From contig JADNYJ010000008.1 of assembly GCA_015501075.1 (NCBI GenBank), forward strand, positions 372,001 to 436,000: a stretch of 64,000 bases of DNA, read 5' to 3'. Origin of the DNA: Gymnopilus junonius. Taxonomy: Eukaryota; Basidiomycota; Agaricomycetes; Agaricales; Galerinaceae. Under the pieces are notes generated by a model. The model did no database searches. It worked only from the letters and a program-made list of their open reading frames with translations, and had not been told where the DNA came from. A program made the position numbers and the translations under genes. This document shows, one piece after another, positions 47,211 through 58,920 of this stretch; the first letter of the stretch is position 1; every line of letters begins with the position of its first letter.

Positions 47211-48737
47211 ATGGCTTCGGTCACTGGCCTTCCTGCAGAACTTCTCTTTGAAATCACTGCCTACCTTGACTGGCACAATGATCACGCATCCCTAGTCCCT
47301 CTCGGGCTCACCTGTCGACGTTTCTACGACTTCTTTATGCCTGCAATTCACGAAGAACAGTCCCAACAATTCGACAAGTTGTTAAAAACCCAAAGGCTCA
47401 GCATCACCTCGGCGTCGGTCGACCCTTCAATCAAGGATGCCTCGGACGAGGATTTGAATCTCCAGCTGTCTGTCGTCAACTCTACGTTCAGAAAACCCAT
47501 TGTATGCCTGGCATATGCTATAGGCAGCGACGAGAAGGAATTACAGTCCGTTTTAGGTGTTATTTCTCGGGAAAAATATGTCAAACAAATCCAACTGGAA
47601 CTGGGGTATTCAAGCAATCAAAGAAGGGTGGCTAGGTTCATGAATGTTTGTGTGGCAATACCATACCTTGGCCTCACAGTTCGACGCGGAATTCCGGCCC
47701 TCAGTAGAGGTCCATTCAAATACAAAATCGCAACTTTACCGCTCGCGGTGAATTCGAACGCGACTGGAGTGACCAAGAACAACAGTAATCATTTCTTCAA
47801 GTCGCTCCTTGCTTTTCTTACTAGGCCACTCAGACTCGCGGCTGCGGAACCCCCATCACCAGTAGCCCAGACGGATCCTCCTTCAGTCTCCGCCATCCCA
47901 GCTTCACCTAAATTCAACTTCAAATGTCCTCCAAATCCCCAGCTATCCTCCTTCGCCATTCAAAGCGACGGGCTGTTCCTCCCCTCTCTATACCCTGTGA
48001 CTCTCAACGCGCTCAACCACTCTCCCATCCACACCCTTTCGATGTCCGACATGACCCTCACGCTATACGACTGGTCGCACATCCTGCCGGCTATTACCAT
48101 GCCCTTTCTGAAAACCTTGTCCATAAGCACCATTTCTATCGCCTTCCCCGATCTCCTGGCCTTCCTGGCCCGCCATGCGTCCATCGAAACTCTAGATTTC
48201 ACTGAAAATTACATTATCGGCGTGGTCGAATTTCATCCAGAGCATATTTTAACTTTATTATCTCGCCTCACTTCCCTGACAGCCTACTGCGGGTACCTCA
48301 TTCCGTTCATGCAGCATAAAAAGGCAGGACACTTTCCTCACCTCCGGAATATCACCATAAATGGACCCACATACGATCTTGATGTTCTTTATGATCTCCT
48401 TTCCGAAGGAGGGTTAGAAAATCTGTCTATCACGCTCCATGAATTACCTTCTATTACCTTCGTGGAATGGATTTTGGGTGCAGCTGAGTTCGAGTTCGGA
48501 CGACGCCGACTTGCTGGGGTCGTCTCTTTGACTATGCACGTTCCCAGGAGAAAGTTCGATTTGGCTCTGACAGAGTCAAGTAAAAGGGCACTCGAGAGAT
48601 GGGAAAGTGGTCATACCTCCCTCGTTGTAGAGGGCATCGCGAGTATAAGAACCAGCGATGGGTATCTGCGAATATTCCATGCGCTCGTTTCGTCAATTTC
48701 ACCGCAGTTGAAAGAATTCGATTATTGTTTCGTGTAA
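47211..48737 (+). CDS. F-box-domain protein, copy B
   Basis: Intact single-exon gene of 508 aa, probably a substrate receptor of an SCF ubiquitin ligase. The start MASVTGLPAELLFEITAYLD matches the F-box consensus LP.EL..EI..YL, followed by LVPLGLTCRRFYDFFMPAI. The rest has leucine-rich, repeat-like segments (MPFLKTLSISTISIAFPDLL, SIETLDFTENYIIGV, LLSRLTSLTAYCGYLIPFMQ, HLRNITINGPTYDLDVLYDL) resembling irregular LRRs of agaricomycete F-box proteins. It ends LKEFDYCFV at 48737. Copy A lies about 1 kb upstream in the same orientation, so the pair arose by tandem duplication. Confidence 0.85.
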   Translation: MASVTGLPAELLFEITAYLDWHNDHASLVPLGLTCRRFYDFFMPAIHEEQSQQFDKLLKTQRLSITSASVDPSIKDASDEDLNLQLSVVNSTFRKPIVCLAYAIGSDEKELQSVLGVISREKYVKQIQLELGYSSNQRRVARFMNVCVAIPYLGLTVRRGIPALSRGPFKYKIATLPLAVNSNATGVTKNNSNHFFKSLLAFLTRPLRLAAAEPPSPVAQTDPPSVSAIPASPKFNFKCPPNPQLSSFAIQSDGLFLPSLYPVTLNALNHSPIHTLSMSDMTLTLYDWSHILPAITMPFLKTLSISTISIAFPDLLAFLARHASIETLDFTENYIIGVVEFHPEHILTLLSRLTSLTAYCGYLIPFMQHKKAGHFPHLRNITINGPTYDLDVLYDLLSEGGLENLSITLHELPSITFVEWILGAAEFEFGRRRLAGVVSLTMHVPRRKFDLALTESSKRALERWESGHTSLVVEGIASIRTSDGYLRIFHALVSSISPQLKEFDYCFV

Positions 48738-49220
48738 ATCTACCTTTCCTTGTAGATAAATTATCTTTGCATAATTTTGACGTGTAGTAGGCATACATAC
48801 TTGTCAACCACTTTCTTCACTCGTCAATCTCGTTTTTTGCGGATCCGGGATTTTAGGCTCTGAGCAGCTGGCGAAAGCATAAACAGATCTAGAGCGAACC
48901 TGATCATGAATACCTTTTGAATGAGCAGCGCAGGTCGTATGCATGTGAATGTCAAGGCGCTTCCTCAGGCTGGTCAGCGGCAGTTCTTACGCTTACATGG
49001 AGATGAAAAGGTGGACCTCGACCGGTGTTGATGGGACTTGCTAAATTCGTCTTGAAAACGAGAGTGTATCTCGATGGGCTCTTGAGGTGTTTTACGATTA
49101 GGCTTGGGCTGTAGAGTAGAAATTGCGCAAAACGATGATCATGATAGACTGATAAAAGTTGACGTCGGAAAAGAAGCCTGGACGTTTATGGAAAAAGTCC
49201 TACCTAAATAGATCCTATAC

Positions 49221-49351
49221 CCGGACCCTGCTCTAGAGTTCCGAGTAAGTAAAAGATCTACGTTTTTAAAAGATGGTGTTTATTGGACTCGGAGGGGATG
49301 AGAACGTTGTACTTACTCTAGCGCTGCTGCTCTACTCTAGTGCTGGTTCGG
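49221..49351. repeat. Short foldback element (imperfect inverted repeats)
   Basis: The left arm CCGGACCCTGCTCTAGAGT plus GAGTAAGTA (49221-49251) pairs imperfectly with the right arm, TACTTACTC through CTAGTGCTGGTTCGG (about 49311-49351). Matching blocks are CCG.ACC, CTAGAGT and GAGTAAGTA. Total length is 131 bp with no clear target duplication. The remainder of 48738-49732 shows no gene. Confidence 0.5.
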
Positions 49352-49732
49352 ATTCGTGCCTTTTTTTAAACATGTGAAGCGAAATAAAGATTTCTGTCAA
49401 GTCGTCTAATGATTTTGGCATATTGTTAGGGGATCCAGCGGTTATTTGATGGGGGCCCATTGAAGGTAAAGAAGATGTTCAGTACCAATATCGTCCCCGG
49501 CCTTTGTTACGAACGGCGTTGGATGCGAACTATAATACAATAATTAACGCAATATCATGAAACAAAAATGTATCACCGTCGTTGTATTCCTTGATGCAAC
49601 ACTTTAAGAAATAGTTGCAAGGAAAAGGAAGGCGAGTCCAATTTTGGTCTGAAGTTGCATTTGGAAAAGTAAAAAAAATACAAGCTCTGTATATTCAATT
49701 TACACCTACACAGTACCATACCTGATATCGCA

Positions 49733-50743
49733 TCAAGTACGCAACCAAGCTGTCTTTGCAATCTTTTTTTGCTTCTTCTGTTCTTTGAAGCGTTCCTGGA
49801 GGAAGAACAAGCACGCGTCAGTCAACCAGTAGTCCAATACCCAGTTTCATGTAGAGAACAAGGCTTACAATATCCTTCTTCGTAGGCCTCTTTCTCTTCT
49901 TGCTAGACCCCTCACCGCCCTCCTCACCTTCCTCCGCCATCAAACTCCCCCCCTCCTCGCGAGCTCTTCTTCCCACTTATTAACATCAAAATAAAACTCG
50001 CTCATCCTTTTCGCGCGCTCGTACTCGGACAGATGCCCTGGCGTGCGCGAGTCGGCAGCGGCGAACCTCCCCGTTTGCGCGTTGAATTGCGCTTTGAACG
50101 TGGGGACGTCTATTGGGGGGTCATGGGATTCGTTAGCAGGACTTGACAGGATAAAAGGGAAGAGTGCGGGGACGGGACGTACCCCTGGGACGCCTGAGCT
50201 GCCTGGTCCGATGGATGATATCAGGGTAGGGTCAAGATGGGCGAGGAGCGGATCGATGCCCTGGGCTATGGCGGCCGCTTGGAGGGCGGCGTAGTGCGCT
50301 TGGGCTGCTGACATCTGCGCTTGTGGCGTCCCGGTGCTGTACTCGGCGTCCGCATTAGGATCTTCGGCTGAAGCCTGGATGGGAGGAGAGGTAGAGGAGG
50401 TTGAGGGAGCAGGAGCGGTTGAGTCAGAGGCAGAGGAAGAAGAGGCGGAGGATTCAGGCAGGAGTGGATTGGACCATGTCGTTTCTTGCGTGACGGGGTT
50501 GTAAAAGTAGTATGCGTTGTATTGCGGAGCCCAGATTGCTTGCCACTGCGTTGGCGTTGGTTCTCCGGTCTGAGCTGGGGCGGGTGTAGCAGAGGATGCA
50601 GGCTCAGGAGATTTCGAGCCAGAGTCCGATTTCTCGTCTTGTTTCTTTATTTCCACCTCCTTTTCGTCTTGGTCTGCCTCATTCTTCTCTATAGACCCCT
50701 CCTTGTCTTTCGTGGTATCTTCAGCTGCTCTTTCAGGCGACAT
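49733..50743 (-). CDS. WW-domain protein (one apparent frameshift)
   Basis: Likely nuclear or RNA-processing-linked adaptor that binds proline-rich partners. The start at 50743 gives MSPERAAEDTTKDKEGSIEK and an acidic Glu/Lys-rich region. One WW domain follows: TQWQAIWAPQYNAYYFYNPV TQETTWSNPL, with both signature Trp and the Tyr block. After a Ser/Ala/Pro-rich stretch the C-terminus reads YDFDVNKW-like EFYFDVNKWEEELARRGG, then SLMAEEGEEGGEGSSKKRKR PTKKDI and, after an intron at about 49791-49869, ERFKEQKKQKKIAKTAWLRT. A run of seven G (49947-49953, minus sense) is one base short of keeping RRGG and SLMAEE in one frame. This is a classic homopolymer indel, so the gene is probably intact in the organism. 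Confidence 0.75.
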
Positions 50744-50901
50744 TGTGAGTGTAATGGAGGCAAGAATGAGGTCAACGTTGACAATTGAACACTGGCAGAC
50801 GACTAGGCTAATTGAAACTCCGCCTGATTGCGTTTGGCCCGGAAGACCTGATCATCCTTCCTCCGTCCACCCTCATTGCCTCCTAGCTTTTTTAAAAAAC
50901 A
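50744..50901. promoter_or_regulatory. Shared divergent promoter, WW-domain gene / USP gene
   Basis: Only about 158 bp separate the two start codons, so both genes must use overlapping regulatory DNA. No clear TATA or named factor site is visible. Confidence 0.5.
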
Positions 50902-52115
50902 AATGTCTGCCTCGTTGTCCCCGCCGTTACGCAGCGCGCTGAAGAACTCCACCTCCCGACCGAGCTCACCGCGCCGACGAACGGCTCAGCAGCTCGTCGC
51001 CCGTGATGACCCGCGCCTCTCTGCCGTCCAGCTCGTCCATCTCATCCAGCATCACCTTCTCACAGAGTCCTACATCCATAACCTCAACGACCCCTACCCA
51101 ATCTAGATTCATATCCCAATCCCCCCCATTGAGCAGGTCCCAGTCCAGCTCGTCCGTGGCCCAGACCCAGACATACTATTCCTCCCCTTCCCTATCCCAC
51201 TCTCCCCTCGCTCACTCACATTCAACGCCTTACAACCAACACCTCGCTATTCCCTCTGCGATGTTCCACGGACAGCACCATCATCCTCCTAACCCCCTCG
51301 CGTCGCCGAATTATACCCCCAAGGTGTCCTTTGACACCTTTGAGAACCCCGTCGCGAGCATGTTTAGCTTTACGCTGCAGGTCAAGACGGAGGGGTATAG
51401 GAGGACCAGAAACACGCGTGTCTTCCTCTGCGCCGCCAGTCCGGATGAGAGCGGTCGAGAGGCCTTGGATTGGGCCCTTGAAGCGCTCGTACAAGACGGC
51501 GATGAATTGATCGTGTTCAGAGGTGTCGAACAGGACGCTTTAGGTACGCGATATCCACATCCGCTCCTGGATATTCCTCTTCTCCCTCCTCTGTTACACC
51601 TTTCACCTACCCTAACCCCTTCTCCTCCACACAGGCAAAGACCACAACACCCTCCGCGACGAAGCACGCGACCTCATGCGCATATTACAAGAGAAATCCG
51701 TCGAATACGATCCGACCCGCAAACTCTCCCTCATCGTCGAATACATCCCGGGTCGCGTGACCGATTCCATCGATCGCCTCATTGCGCTGTACCGCCCGGA
51801 CTCCCTCGTCGTCGGCACGCGCGGGAGGAGGTTTGGGGTGGGTCTCGTGCAGGGTCTCGTTGGGTCTGGCGCGGGTATCGGGAGTGTTAGCAAGTGAGAC
51901 TTTTTTTCTTTTTTGCACCCCTTTTTTTTCTACCGGATCTTGGTGGTGGTGATGTTCTTGGCATGGCTGATTAACGTGATTTTTTTTTTTCGTTTTATAG
52001 GTATTGTCTCTCACACTCGCCTGTTCCCGTTATTGTCGTCCGGCCGGGTAGGAAACTACGCAAGGCAGTAGAGAAGAGGAGGGCGGATCCTAAGCGAGGG
52101 ACGCACTTTGAATGA
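50902..52115 (+). CDS. Universal stress protein (USP) family
   Basis: Cytosolic USP-fold (Rossmann-like) protein linked in other organisms to stress and ATP binding. The C-terminal USP domain is clear: TRVFLCAASPDESGREALDW ALEALVQDGDELIVFRGVE, KDHNTLRDEARDLMRILQEK, KLSLIVEYIPGRVTDSIDRL, DSLVVGTRGR, VGLVQGLVGSGAGIGSVSKY and the final strand CLSHSPVPVIVVRPG. It ends RGTHFE at 52115. Two introns (about 51545-51634 and 51896-52000) are supported. The Ser-rich N-terminus is in two frames: MSASLSPPLRSALKNSTSRP from 50902, and ADERLSSSSPVMTRASLPSS from about 50975. A two-base contraction in the CGCGC stretch at about 50971 would explain this; alternatively translation starts at 51006. Confidence 0.8.
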
Positions 52116-53627
52116 TCAACTTGACGACGACGGTGGTGATAATGATGGGTAGTAGTGGTGGGTGGGTGATGTCCTTTCGATGCCCCCCCTTGCCCCTCTA
52201 ACCTCTAACCTCCAACCTCCAACGCCACTCCAATTGCCTTGAACCTTGAACCTTAAGTTTTGAGGTGCACCCTGCAACCAACCCTTCGGTTTACTTGCCT
52301 GCTTGTCTTAACGACTCGCAGCGCAGATGATAGAGCCTTCTTTTCCTATTATATTATTTTCCAGAACCCCGTTACCTGCTTTGTTACTCATCCTTCGCCC
52401 TTCGCCCTTCCACTCTTCACCCTGCGTCTTTCCACTCTTCCTTCCAACCAAGACCGAGACCAAGACTAGCGCCGCTATCATCACCACCACTCATCATCAC
52501 ACCGCGACCTTTTCTCTTCCGCGTCGATCCTCTGATCTTGGATGTCGAATTTGCAGTCCTGCGCTTATCATCGTCAACATCAACGTTAACATGAACATTC
52601 ATTAATATCATTCGCCAGCGCTAGGGTGGGGGGTTGAGACCTGAGGCCTGAGGGGTTGGGTAACCGCACCGGGGTTTAAATTATAGAGTTGACATTCTCG
52701 TCCATCTTCCATCTTCCATCTTCCATTCTATACACCACATACTTAAAGCGAACCATTGAACTACAGACCTAGTCCCTCCTCACTTCCAATACTTCAATAC
52801 TTCGATACTTATTAAATTTCTACATCACTTTTCTAACCTTTGTATATTATTCTTTATGGTTTCTTTTCATTTACTTAATTCTATCTTGGGGTTTTTGGGA
52901 TTTGGAGGTGCAGTTGTAGTTGGATTTGGGTGTGGGTGTGGGTAGGATTTGGACTTGGATTCGGATTTAGAAGCAGTTAGTTTGAGTCTAAAGCTACATA
53001 CTTGCAATTTTCAGGCTATGCCCATGGTGTTGGGTGTTTGCTTTCAGCCAAACTCAGAAGTAAAGTAAACCAGAGAGCTGTGAAATTTAATTCGAACACG
53101 AGAAACACAGCCTCGATTATAATTTATTTCCAAGTCTTGTAGATACAGAAAATACTTTGTTTGATGGGGAATCATAGCGAGCGCCTTTGGGTTGTTTATT
53201 TCCTTAAGTATTTCCTTCTGAGAGCCTGAGAGAGATATTGCCGATCACCTATTTCTCGAGAGCCCTTTTTGTTTGAATCCGTCGGGCTTGATTTGAATTT
53301 TTTGACTGGAAGGGATCACTTGGAACTGCTTACCTTTTTAGGACTGGATGAGCCCTTTATGCAGAGTTATGAAAAGCAGGTGAGGTCATAATCATTTCAA
53401 ACTCAAGGGCACAGCCCAAGTCATTGCTGAAGACGGTGGATGCACTCAACCTTCAATACGCAGAAGTAGAGGTATCAAGGGTGCATTTCCATTGAACAGT
53501 AACGAGCGTAAGTAAAAGGTCCATAAGGGCCAGTGCAAAAGAGATTAAGGTGTGTGCGTCCGGTACTCCACCCTTCAGTTCATCCTATCATCAGTCACGG
53601 CAAGCATGCAGTATAATCCTTGAGTGA
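52116..53627. other. Intergenic region with simple-sequence tracts
   Basis: No gene seen. Low-complexity tracts include CTAACCTCCAACCTCCAAC (about 52200-52222), tandem CATCTTC units (about 52702-52726) and GGTGTGGGTGTGGGTAGG (about 52927-52945). Confidence 0.5.
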
Positions 53628-55400
53628 TTACACGAACTTGTCATACTCTCTCTGACCATCACCCGAGAGATCAGGAACAGGTGCTGCAAACGCAGCGTAG
53701 ACCCGTGAAGGCCTATAATTGTGACCTGCCCTGTAGGATGGCGGCCCAGGCGTAACGTGCACATCCGCATTGCCTGCAGTGCTAAACCCAACAGGTGAAG
53801 GGCTCTGCATCAACGGAGGAGGCCGGTGGGGACGATTCAGGCTCCTCGGGACGAATTTGCGTCTGGTTTGTGAGGTTACGCTGTCGACAGTCGATGACGA
53901 TGAAGAAGAGACGCCCCGCACGGAACGATTGGCTTGGACTTGCGACCGAGAGGCGCGTAGGCGGGCTGAAGGTGGGTGGGGTTGGAGACGCCCGGTAGTC
54001 ATTCCTTCCTCTCTATCCCTGCCTTGACCCTGGGATACACGTGCATAACCTCCTTGCCTTTGTCTGGGTCGGGACGTACGAGGGTAGGCTGTGCTGCTGC
54101 CGTTGTGCACCAAGTTGGCATGGTGGTTAGGGTCAACAGTCTGACGGTAATACGTGTACACCATGACATAGTAGATCACAGCAGGGATGAAGGAGAAAAG
54201 GAAGACGGAGGCGACTTGGAACCAGGATTGGTTGATCCAAGCGTAGATGCACTCTGATCCAATGAGGTCAGCACCGATATGATGGGGGAGGAAAAAGTGA
54301 CATACGTTTACGGGCAACTCTCTTGGAAACGGCGAAAACTGACCCAGGCCATGGACGGCTTCGCTAGTGGAGACTCAGTACATGAAAGGAAGGATAATCG
54401 TCAATGACTTACGAATAACGATTTCTCATATCCTCGACCTTCTGTTGCTAATGACATACACTCCCACATCAGCTCCTCCTATGAATTATCATCAAGAATT
54501 ATAAGCCACTTCATTTGTTGAAAATAATAAAAAAAGCTTACAGCGAACGAGAAGTACGCAATGCCATTCAAGACACCTGCACTTATAATCAAGACAGAGG
54601 CGAGGAAGGTGAGTCGGAGGTAGGCCCGGACCAGACTTAGTCGTTGCTGAAATAAAGACAGGTAAATTTAAGATATACGTAAACGCCAAAAGAGAACTGA
54701 ATACGTACCAAAGATACACCAATGATACCGTACAATTCGATCACGAAAGAGATCATGTACATCACGCCCAGCGCGATGGAAACCCTAAAGAGGTTTGTAG
54801 CTGCTTCTACAGATATCCTGACGTGAGTGAAGTCCAATTATTATTGACGATGAACATACCCGCATCATCAACGATTGCATCTTGGAAAGCGTTGTGCTGT
54901 AAAAATATAACGGTCAATATTTGGATGAGGACTAATTCCCAGCGCAGAAGACATACAGCACTGTATGAATAAATCTTTTTCATCAGAAAATTCGGACATG
55001 GAATGGAAGTGAAGTACGTACGCATATGCATATCGCAGGCCGTTGAGACCAGCAACTATATTACGACAACTCAGCAAACAATACACGATGAAGATCCGTC
55101 AGAAAACATACCGGCAATGATGGGGTTCTTCCAACTAGCTTTGTAAAGTTGCTTGAAGAAGGATTCCGACTTGGAAATGCTCGGAGTCCGCACAGGATCT
55201 GCAGCACATAGCAAGGAAGAATAAGAGGCTGTTCGTTGGAGCCACGACGCCTAGCCAGGAGTAACTCACGTGGAAACCTGTTGTCAACTGGGTGTCAATG
55301 TATAGGTCAGAAAGGTTGTCTGCAGGTGAAAAAAATGGAGCTTGTCCGTACGCTTAAGCTGAAGCGGAGGAGGACGTATCATACTGAATACCTGCAGTTG
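53628..55400 (-). CDS. Multi-pass membrane protein, paralogue A
   Basis: Predicted plasma- or endomembrane protein with at least four hydrophobic segments over eight or more short exons. Read on the minus strand: YIDTQLTTGFH and PVRTPSISKSESFFKQLYKA; WKNPIIAGLNGLRYAYA; HNAFQDAIVDDAG; ISVEAATNLFRVSIALGVMY MISFVIELYGIIGVSL; QRLSLVRAYLRLTFLASVLI ISAGVLNGIAYFSFA; QSWFQVASVFLFSFIPAVIY YVMVYTYYRQTVDPNHHANL. A long Ser/Arg/Pro-rich cytoplasmic-type tail follows, ending DGQREYDKFV at 53628. The start codon could not be fixed; the given 5' limit is approximate. It is homologous to the gene at 57367-58920 (same helix pair and RQ.xDP.H.AN motif). The function is unknown. Confidence 0.6.
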
Positions 55401-57366
55401 AACGTTGTGGTGGTGGTACCGGACGAAGAAACAAAATCGCTTGATGAAACGTTCAAATGTCCGCGCGGGCAGTGCCGGATTGGAAATGATGCCCCCTAAG
55501 CACCGGTGAAGTCGGAGGAACGGATCCAAAAAAGGGGTCAGGCAGTGTTCACGCCGCTCGGTGCCTCCGCCATGCAGTCGCGCTTGCAGTAAAAGTCGCG
55601 CTGGATTATACATAGTTGGATTATATGCCTTAGAGGACATCTCACTCACTGTGTATGTCTGCATATTAACCTTATTTTTTTACAGTTTTTCCGTCAACCA
55701 TTTGAAAAAGATCGAAATCATAAGCAAGACGGATTACATAGTCCATTTCATGCAACCTTTAGTTCAACGAGGTGTTGTAGCGCATCCGATGGAAAATAGC
55801 TCTCTGTAAAATTTTCTCTGCAGGCTATAGAGAATGAGAAGAAATATCTTAGAAAAAAGCGCGCCAACTTGCTAGAAATGTGCATAGCATATGATACCAA
55901 CGACTGATTTACACTTCGTAAGCAACGACATGCGCTCTTCTCCTAACACGAGGGTTATCAATGCCAAAGGAGTGCAAGATGCTGGGGAAAGATGCCAAGA
56001 CCCAAGTTTGCGAAGAAGCACTGAGAAAGAGGGGTGTAGAAAGAAAAAAGGCAGCGCTGAGATAAAGCTCCGCAGAACTGGATGACGAGCAGTGACCAGT
56101 GTCTCGTGGACTTCGCTTTGAAAAGAAGATGAAAAAAATGCGAGAAATTGGTTGTTGGAAAGGTAGGTGCAATGCGAGGGTTCCTACGAGAATAGAAGAT
56201 AGTTTCCATTAACTATCTTCAAGGTTACTCGACATCCCGAACTCGATGGTGTTCCCCCTGTTAATTGACCATTAATTCTCGTCAACAGAGCATAATCCAA
56301 CCTAACCTTCGGCCACATAAATATAGCAAGAAAACGACTCGTGCTTTGAGAACCGAGAGTTTAAGCTATAAGATGACATCTTTGAACACAAGACCATGGT
56401 GTCAAAATCACATGGAAGTCTTTGACTTCATGATGAACTCGAAGAGGCATCCAGGGCTATATATTTGAAAACGACAAGATCTTGATAGAGGCAAGCTCGT
56501 CAACGCATTCATCAAGAAGGTTCCCAAAACGACGTCGGTCTCCAGAAAAAACAAATGCAGATAGATCTAATAAAGAACTTCTTCGAAAGTATGTAGATAC
56601 CGCCTTGAAGAATGCTGATGTAGCTTCGCAAGTTGGCCACCAGAATACCATTACAGTTCAGACCAAGTTCAGAGTACATATCCTATTGGCTTCTTCATAT
56701 CTGTCGTAAAAACAGGGAAAAAAAAATAGAAACGATTCCTTGCATCAAATCCTCAATTACTTACACTGGGCACAGACCCGTATCCAGTATAATTGCAGGA
56801 CTAGTTCTGTCGAGGCTCGATTTAGATAGAAGCGTTTGTGGGAATGATACCGGACATGCTAGCTGATCCAAAAAACACAGCTTTCGGACAACACGATAGC
56901 GAACCCCCGCGCCCGTTGCTAAGCCAAGAAAGTTGCGACCAAGTCAGCGCAATTATCGCCTGTTGGCGTGCATGCCAGTAGCTGTCGGTGAAGTTTGTGG
57001 CCTTTCCAGAAGAGCCCTAGCCAACGCGGGGCCCGAAGCCTATCCATAACCCGTCTAAGCCTGGGCTCATAATATGTCTATGGGTTCGTCCAGAAGGTTG
57101 CTCTTTTCACCATGGTTGACAATAATAGGAGAAGTACTGCGGACACAGGACAAATAGCATTTTGCAAGGCGCAGTATCAGCGGAAGACAATGCCCCAGAG
57201 GATGTAGCCAACAAGAATAAACAATGTGTCGCAAGGGGACAAGCCTGCGCACTGCCACCATATTCCCTCCTTTCTCTTATCCCTCATCTTGTTTCTTTTT
57301 CCTGCTTAAAATCTAGTCTACGCACTGTGTGCTTGTATTTCTGAATCTCAAAATCGACTTAATAGG
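55401..57366. other. Region between divergent paralogues
   Basis: It holds the upstream DNA of both membrane-protein genes. A short plus-strand frame (56482-56709, IEASSSTHSSRRFPKRRRSP) looks mildly coding but has no recognisable domain. Nothing else was seen. Confidence 0.35.
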
Positions 57367-58920
57367 ATGGATAGCAGGCCGCCACCACCCCAAGGTATGT
57401 CTCGCATTGCATGGCTAAAGAGTGAACTGGCAGTGACGTCTTGCGAGTACAGGTATGGAGTGGCAGGAAAGACGACAACTTTTGCTCATCTGGCTTCATT
57501 GCAACTTCTAGGAGGCCTCCTTCATATGCATTTGTTACGAGAGTTTACCGAAGAAATCTACGGCCAATTGTGTTGTCTTGTGAGCACATTCACTGCGTTA
57601 CTTTGTCATCAATGTCCTGAAACTTTTGAAACAGTTGCTGTCCTAGGAGGCCTCTGGGCCCTTTTCTCGTACGTTTTCGGCTTCCGTATCATGTCCTGTA
57701 CTGATTACTCCACATATTCTTCTAGTGGCGTATGTCGACCTTTCTTTTGTGGAGCAGCTGCACTTAACACTTCTGAAGATTGGCTTTTTCCGGAACGTGT
57801 CCATTATAAGAGCAGTGGTACTTCCTGAACTTCCCGCTTTCCGATCTCTAATCTTCTGATGCCTTCGTATTATTAGATCATGCCGGGAAATTATCGCTGT
57901 TCTCAATCGTGATTGGCATTTTATACATGGTTGTTTTCGCGATCGAAGTGAGTTCGAATTCACTATCAGAATATCATTTTTTCATTGATTTACGCATTCT
58001 TTTAGCTGTTCGCATTCATTGGAACAAGCCCAGTATGTCCATATCGCTCAAAATGCGCTAGTTAATAAATTAACATTTTACAGACAAGAATACCATTAGT
58101 CCGCTTGTACGCTTACCTTCAGGGCTTGTAGTCTTGATTATCGCGGCCGTTGGCCTTCTGCAAGTTGTGATTCATTTTACTCTGAAGGTTTGTGCCTTCA
58201 ACCCCATTATCAATTTTATTTCTGAATTATCTCTAGAATGATATTATAAATACTTGTGCGGATGTTGCGACAGGGTCCACAGTCTTCATTGTAAACCTTT
58301 CTAACTCTTTCCTACTCTTCTGTAGACTGACAAAATGTTAGGGATCCATATTTGGTCCTGTCAGTGCTGGCACTCTGGACCCTATTGATGCAAGAGATTG
58401 TGAGCCTTCTTGCTTCTTAAAATATGAAACCTACTAAACCTTTTCTTTGCAGGGTGCAACAGAGAATGGAACCGTGCCTCATTCGGAGACATCATCGCTT
58501 TCCTCATAACAACTTGTAAGAACCCTTATCTCTCATCTCCCCCTATTATTATCTAATATCCACCATAGTCCTCGCCGGCTTCTTCTGCGTTATTGCTTTC
58601 AGCTACCTCCGCCAAGTGCTCGACCCAGCTCACCCAGCGAATGTCATCCGTGGGCCTGCAACACATCGCATGGACAACTTCCCATCGCACTACAACCCGC
58701 CTTACAACCCCAACTTCAACAATTACCCATCGTACCCCGCCCCTGCTGGTCCTCCGCCTAGTCAGAGCACTGACGCATTCGTGCCTCCCTATGACGGTGA
58801 TGGCAAGCCACCGGATATGTTCGTGGTGATGATTTCAAGGGCACATACGGAGAGACGTATAAGGGTGGCGACGAGGAGAATCTGACCGAGAGGGATATAG
58901 TGACCAGTCGGCCATTCTGA
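57367..58920 (+). CDS. Multi-pass membrane protein, paralogue B (one apparent frameshift)
   Basis: Divergent paralogue of the gene at 53628-55400. The start at 57367 gives MDSRPPPPQ, spliced to GMEWQERRQLLLIWLHCNF. Later exons give GGLWALFSYVF, VAYVDLSFVEQLHLTLLKIG, DHAGKLSLFSIVIGILYMVV FAIELFAFIGTSP, TRIPLVRLYAYLQGLVVLII AAVGLLQVVIHFTLK, NREWNRASFGDIIAFLITTF LAGFFCVIAFSYLRQVLDPA HPANVIRG, then a Pro/Asn/Tyr-rich tail. Near 58808-58815 the coding frame breaks: KPP is followed by GYVRGDDFKGTYGETYKGGD EENLTERD only if one C is restored, giving a stop at 58918-58920; as written the frame ends at 58885. The paired helix block and the RQ..DP.HPAN motif tie it to paralogue A. The function is unknown. 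Confidence 0.65.
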
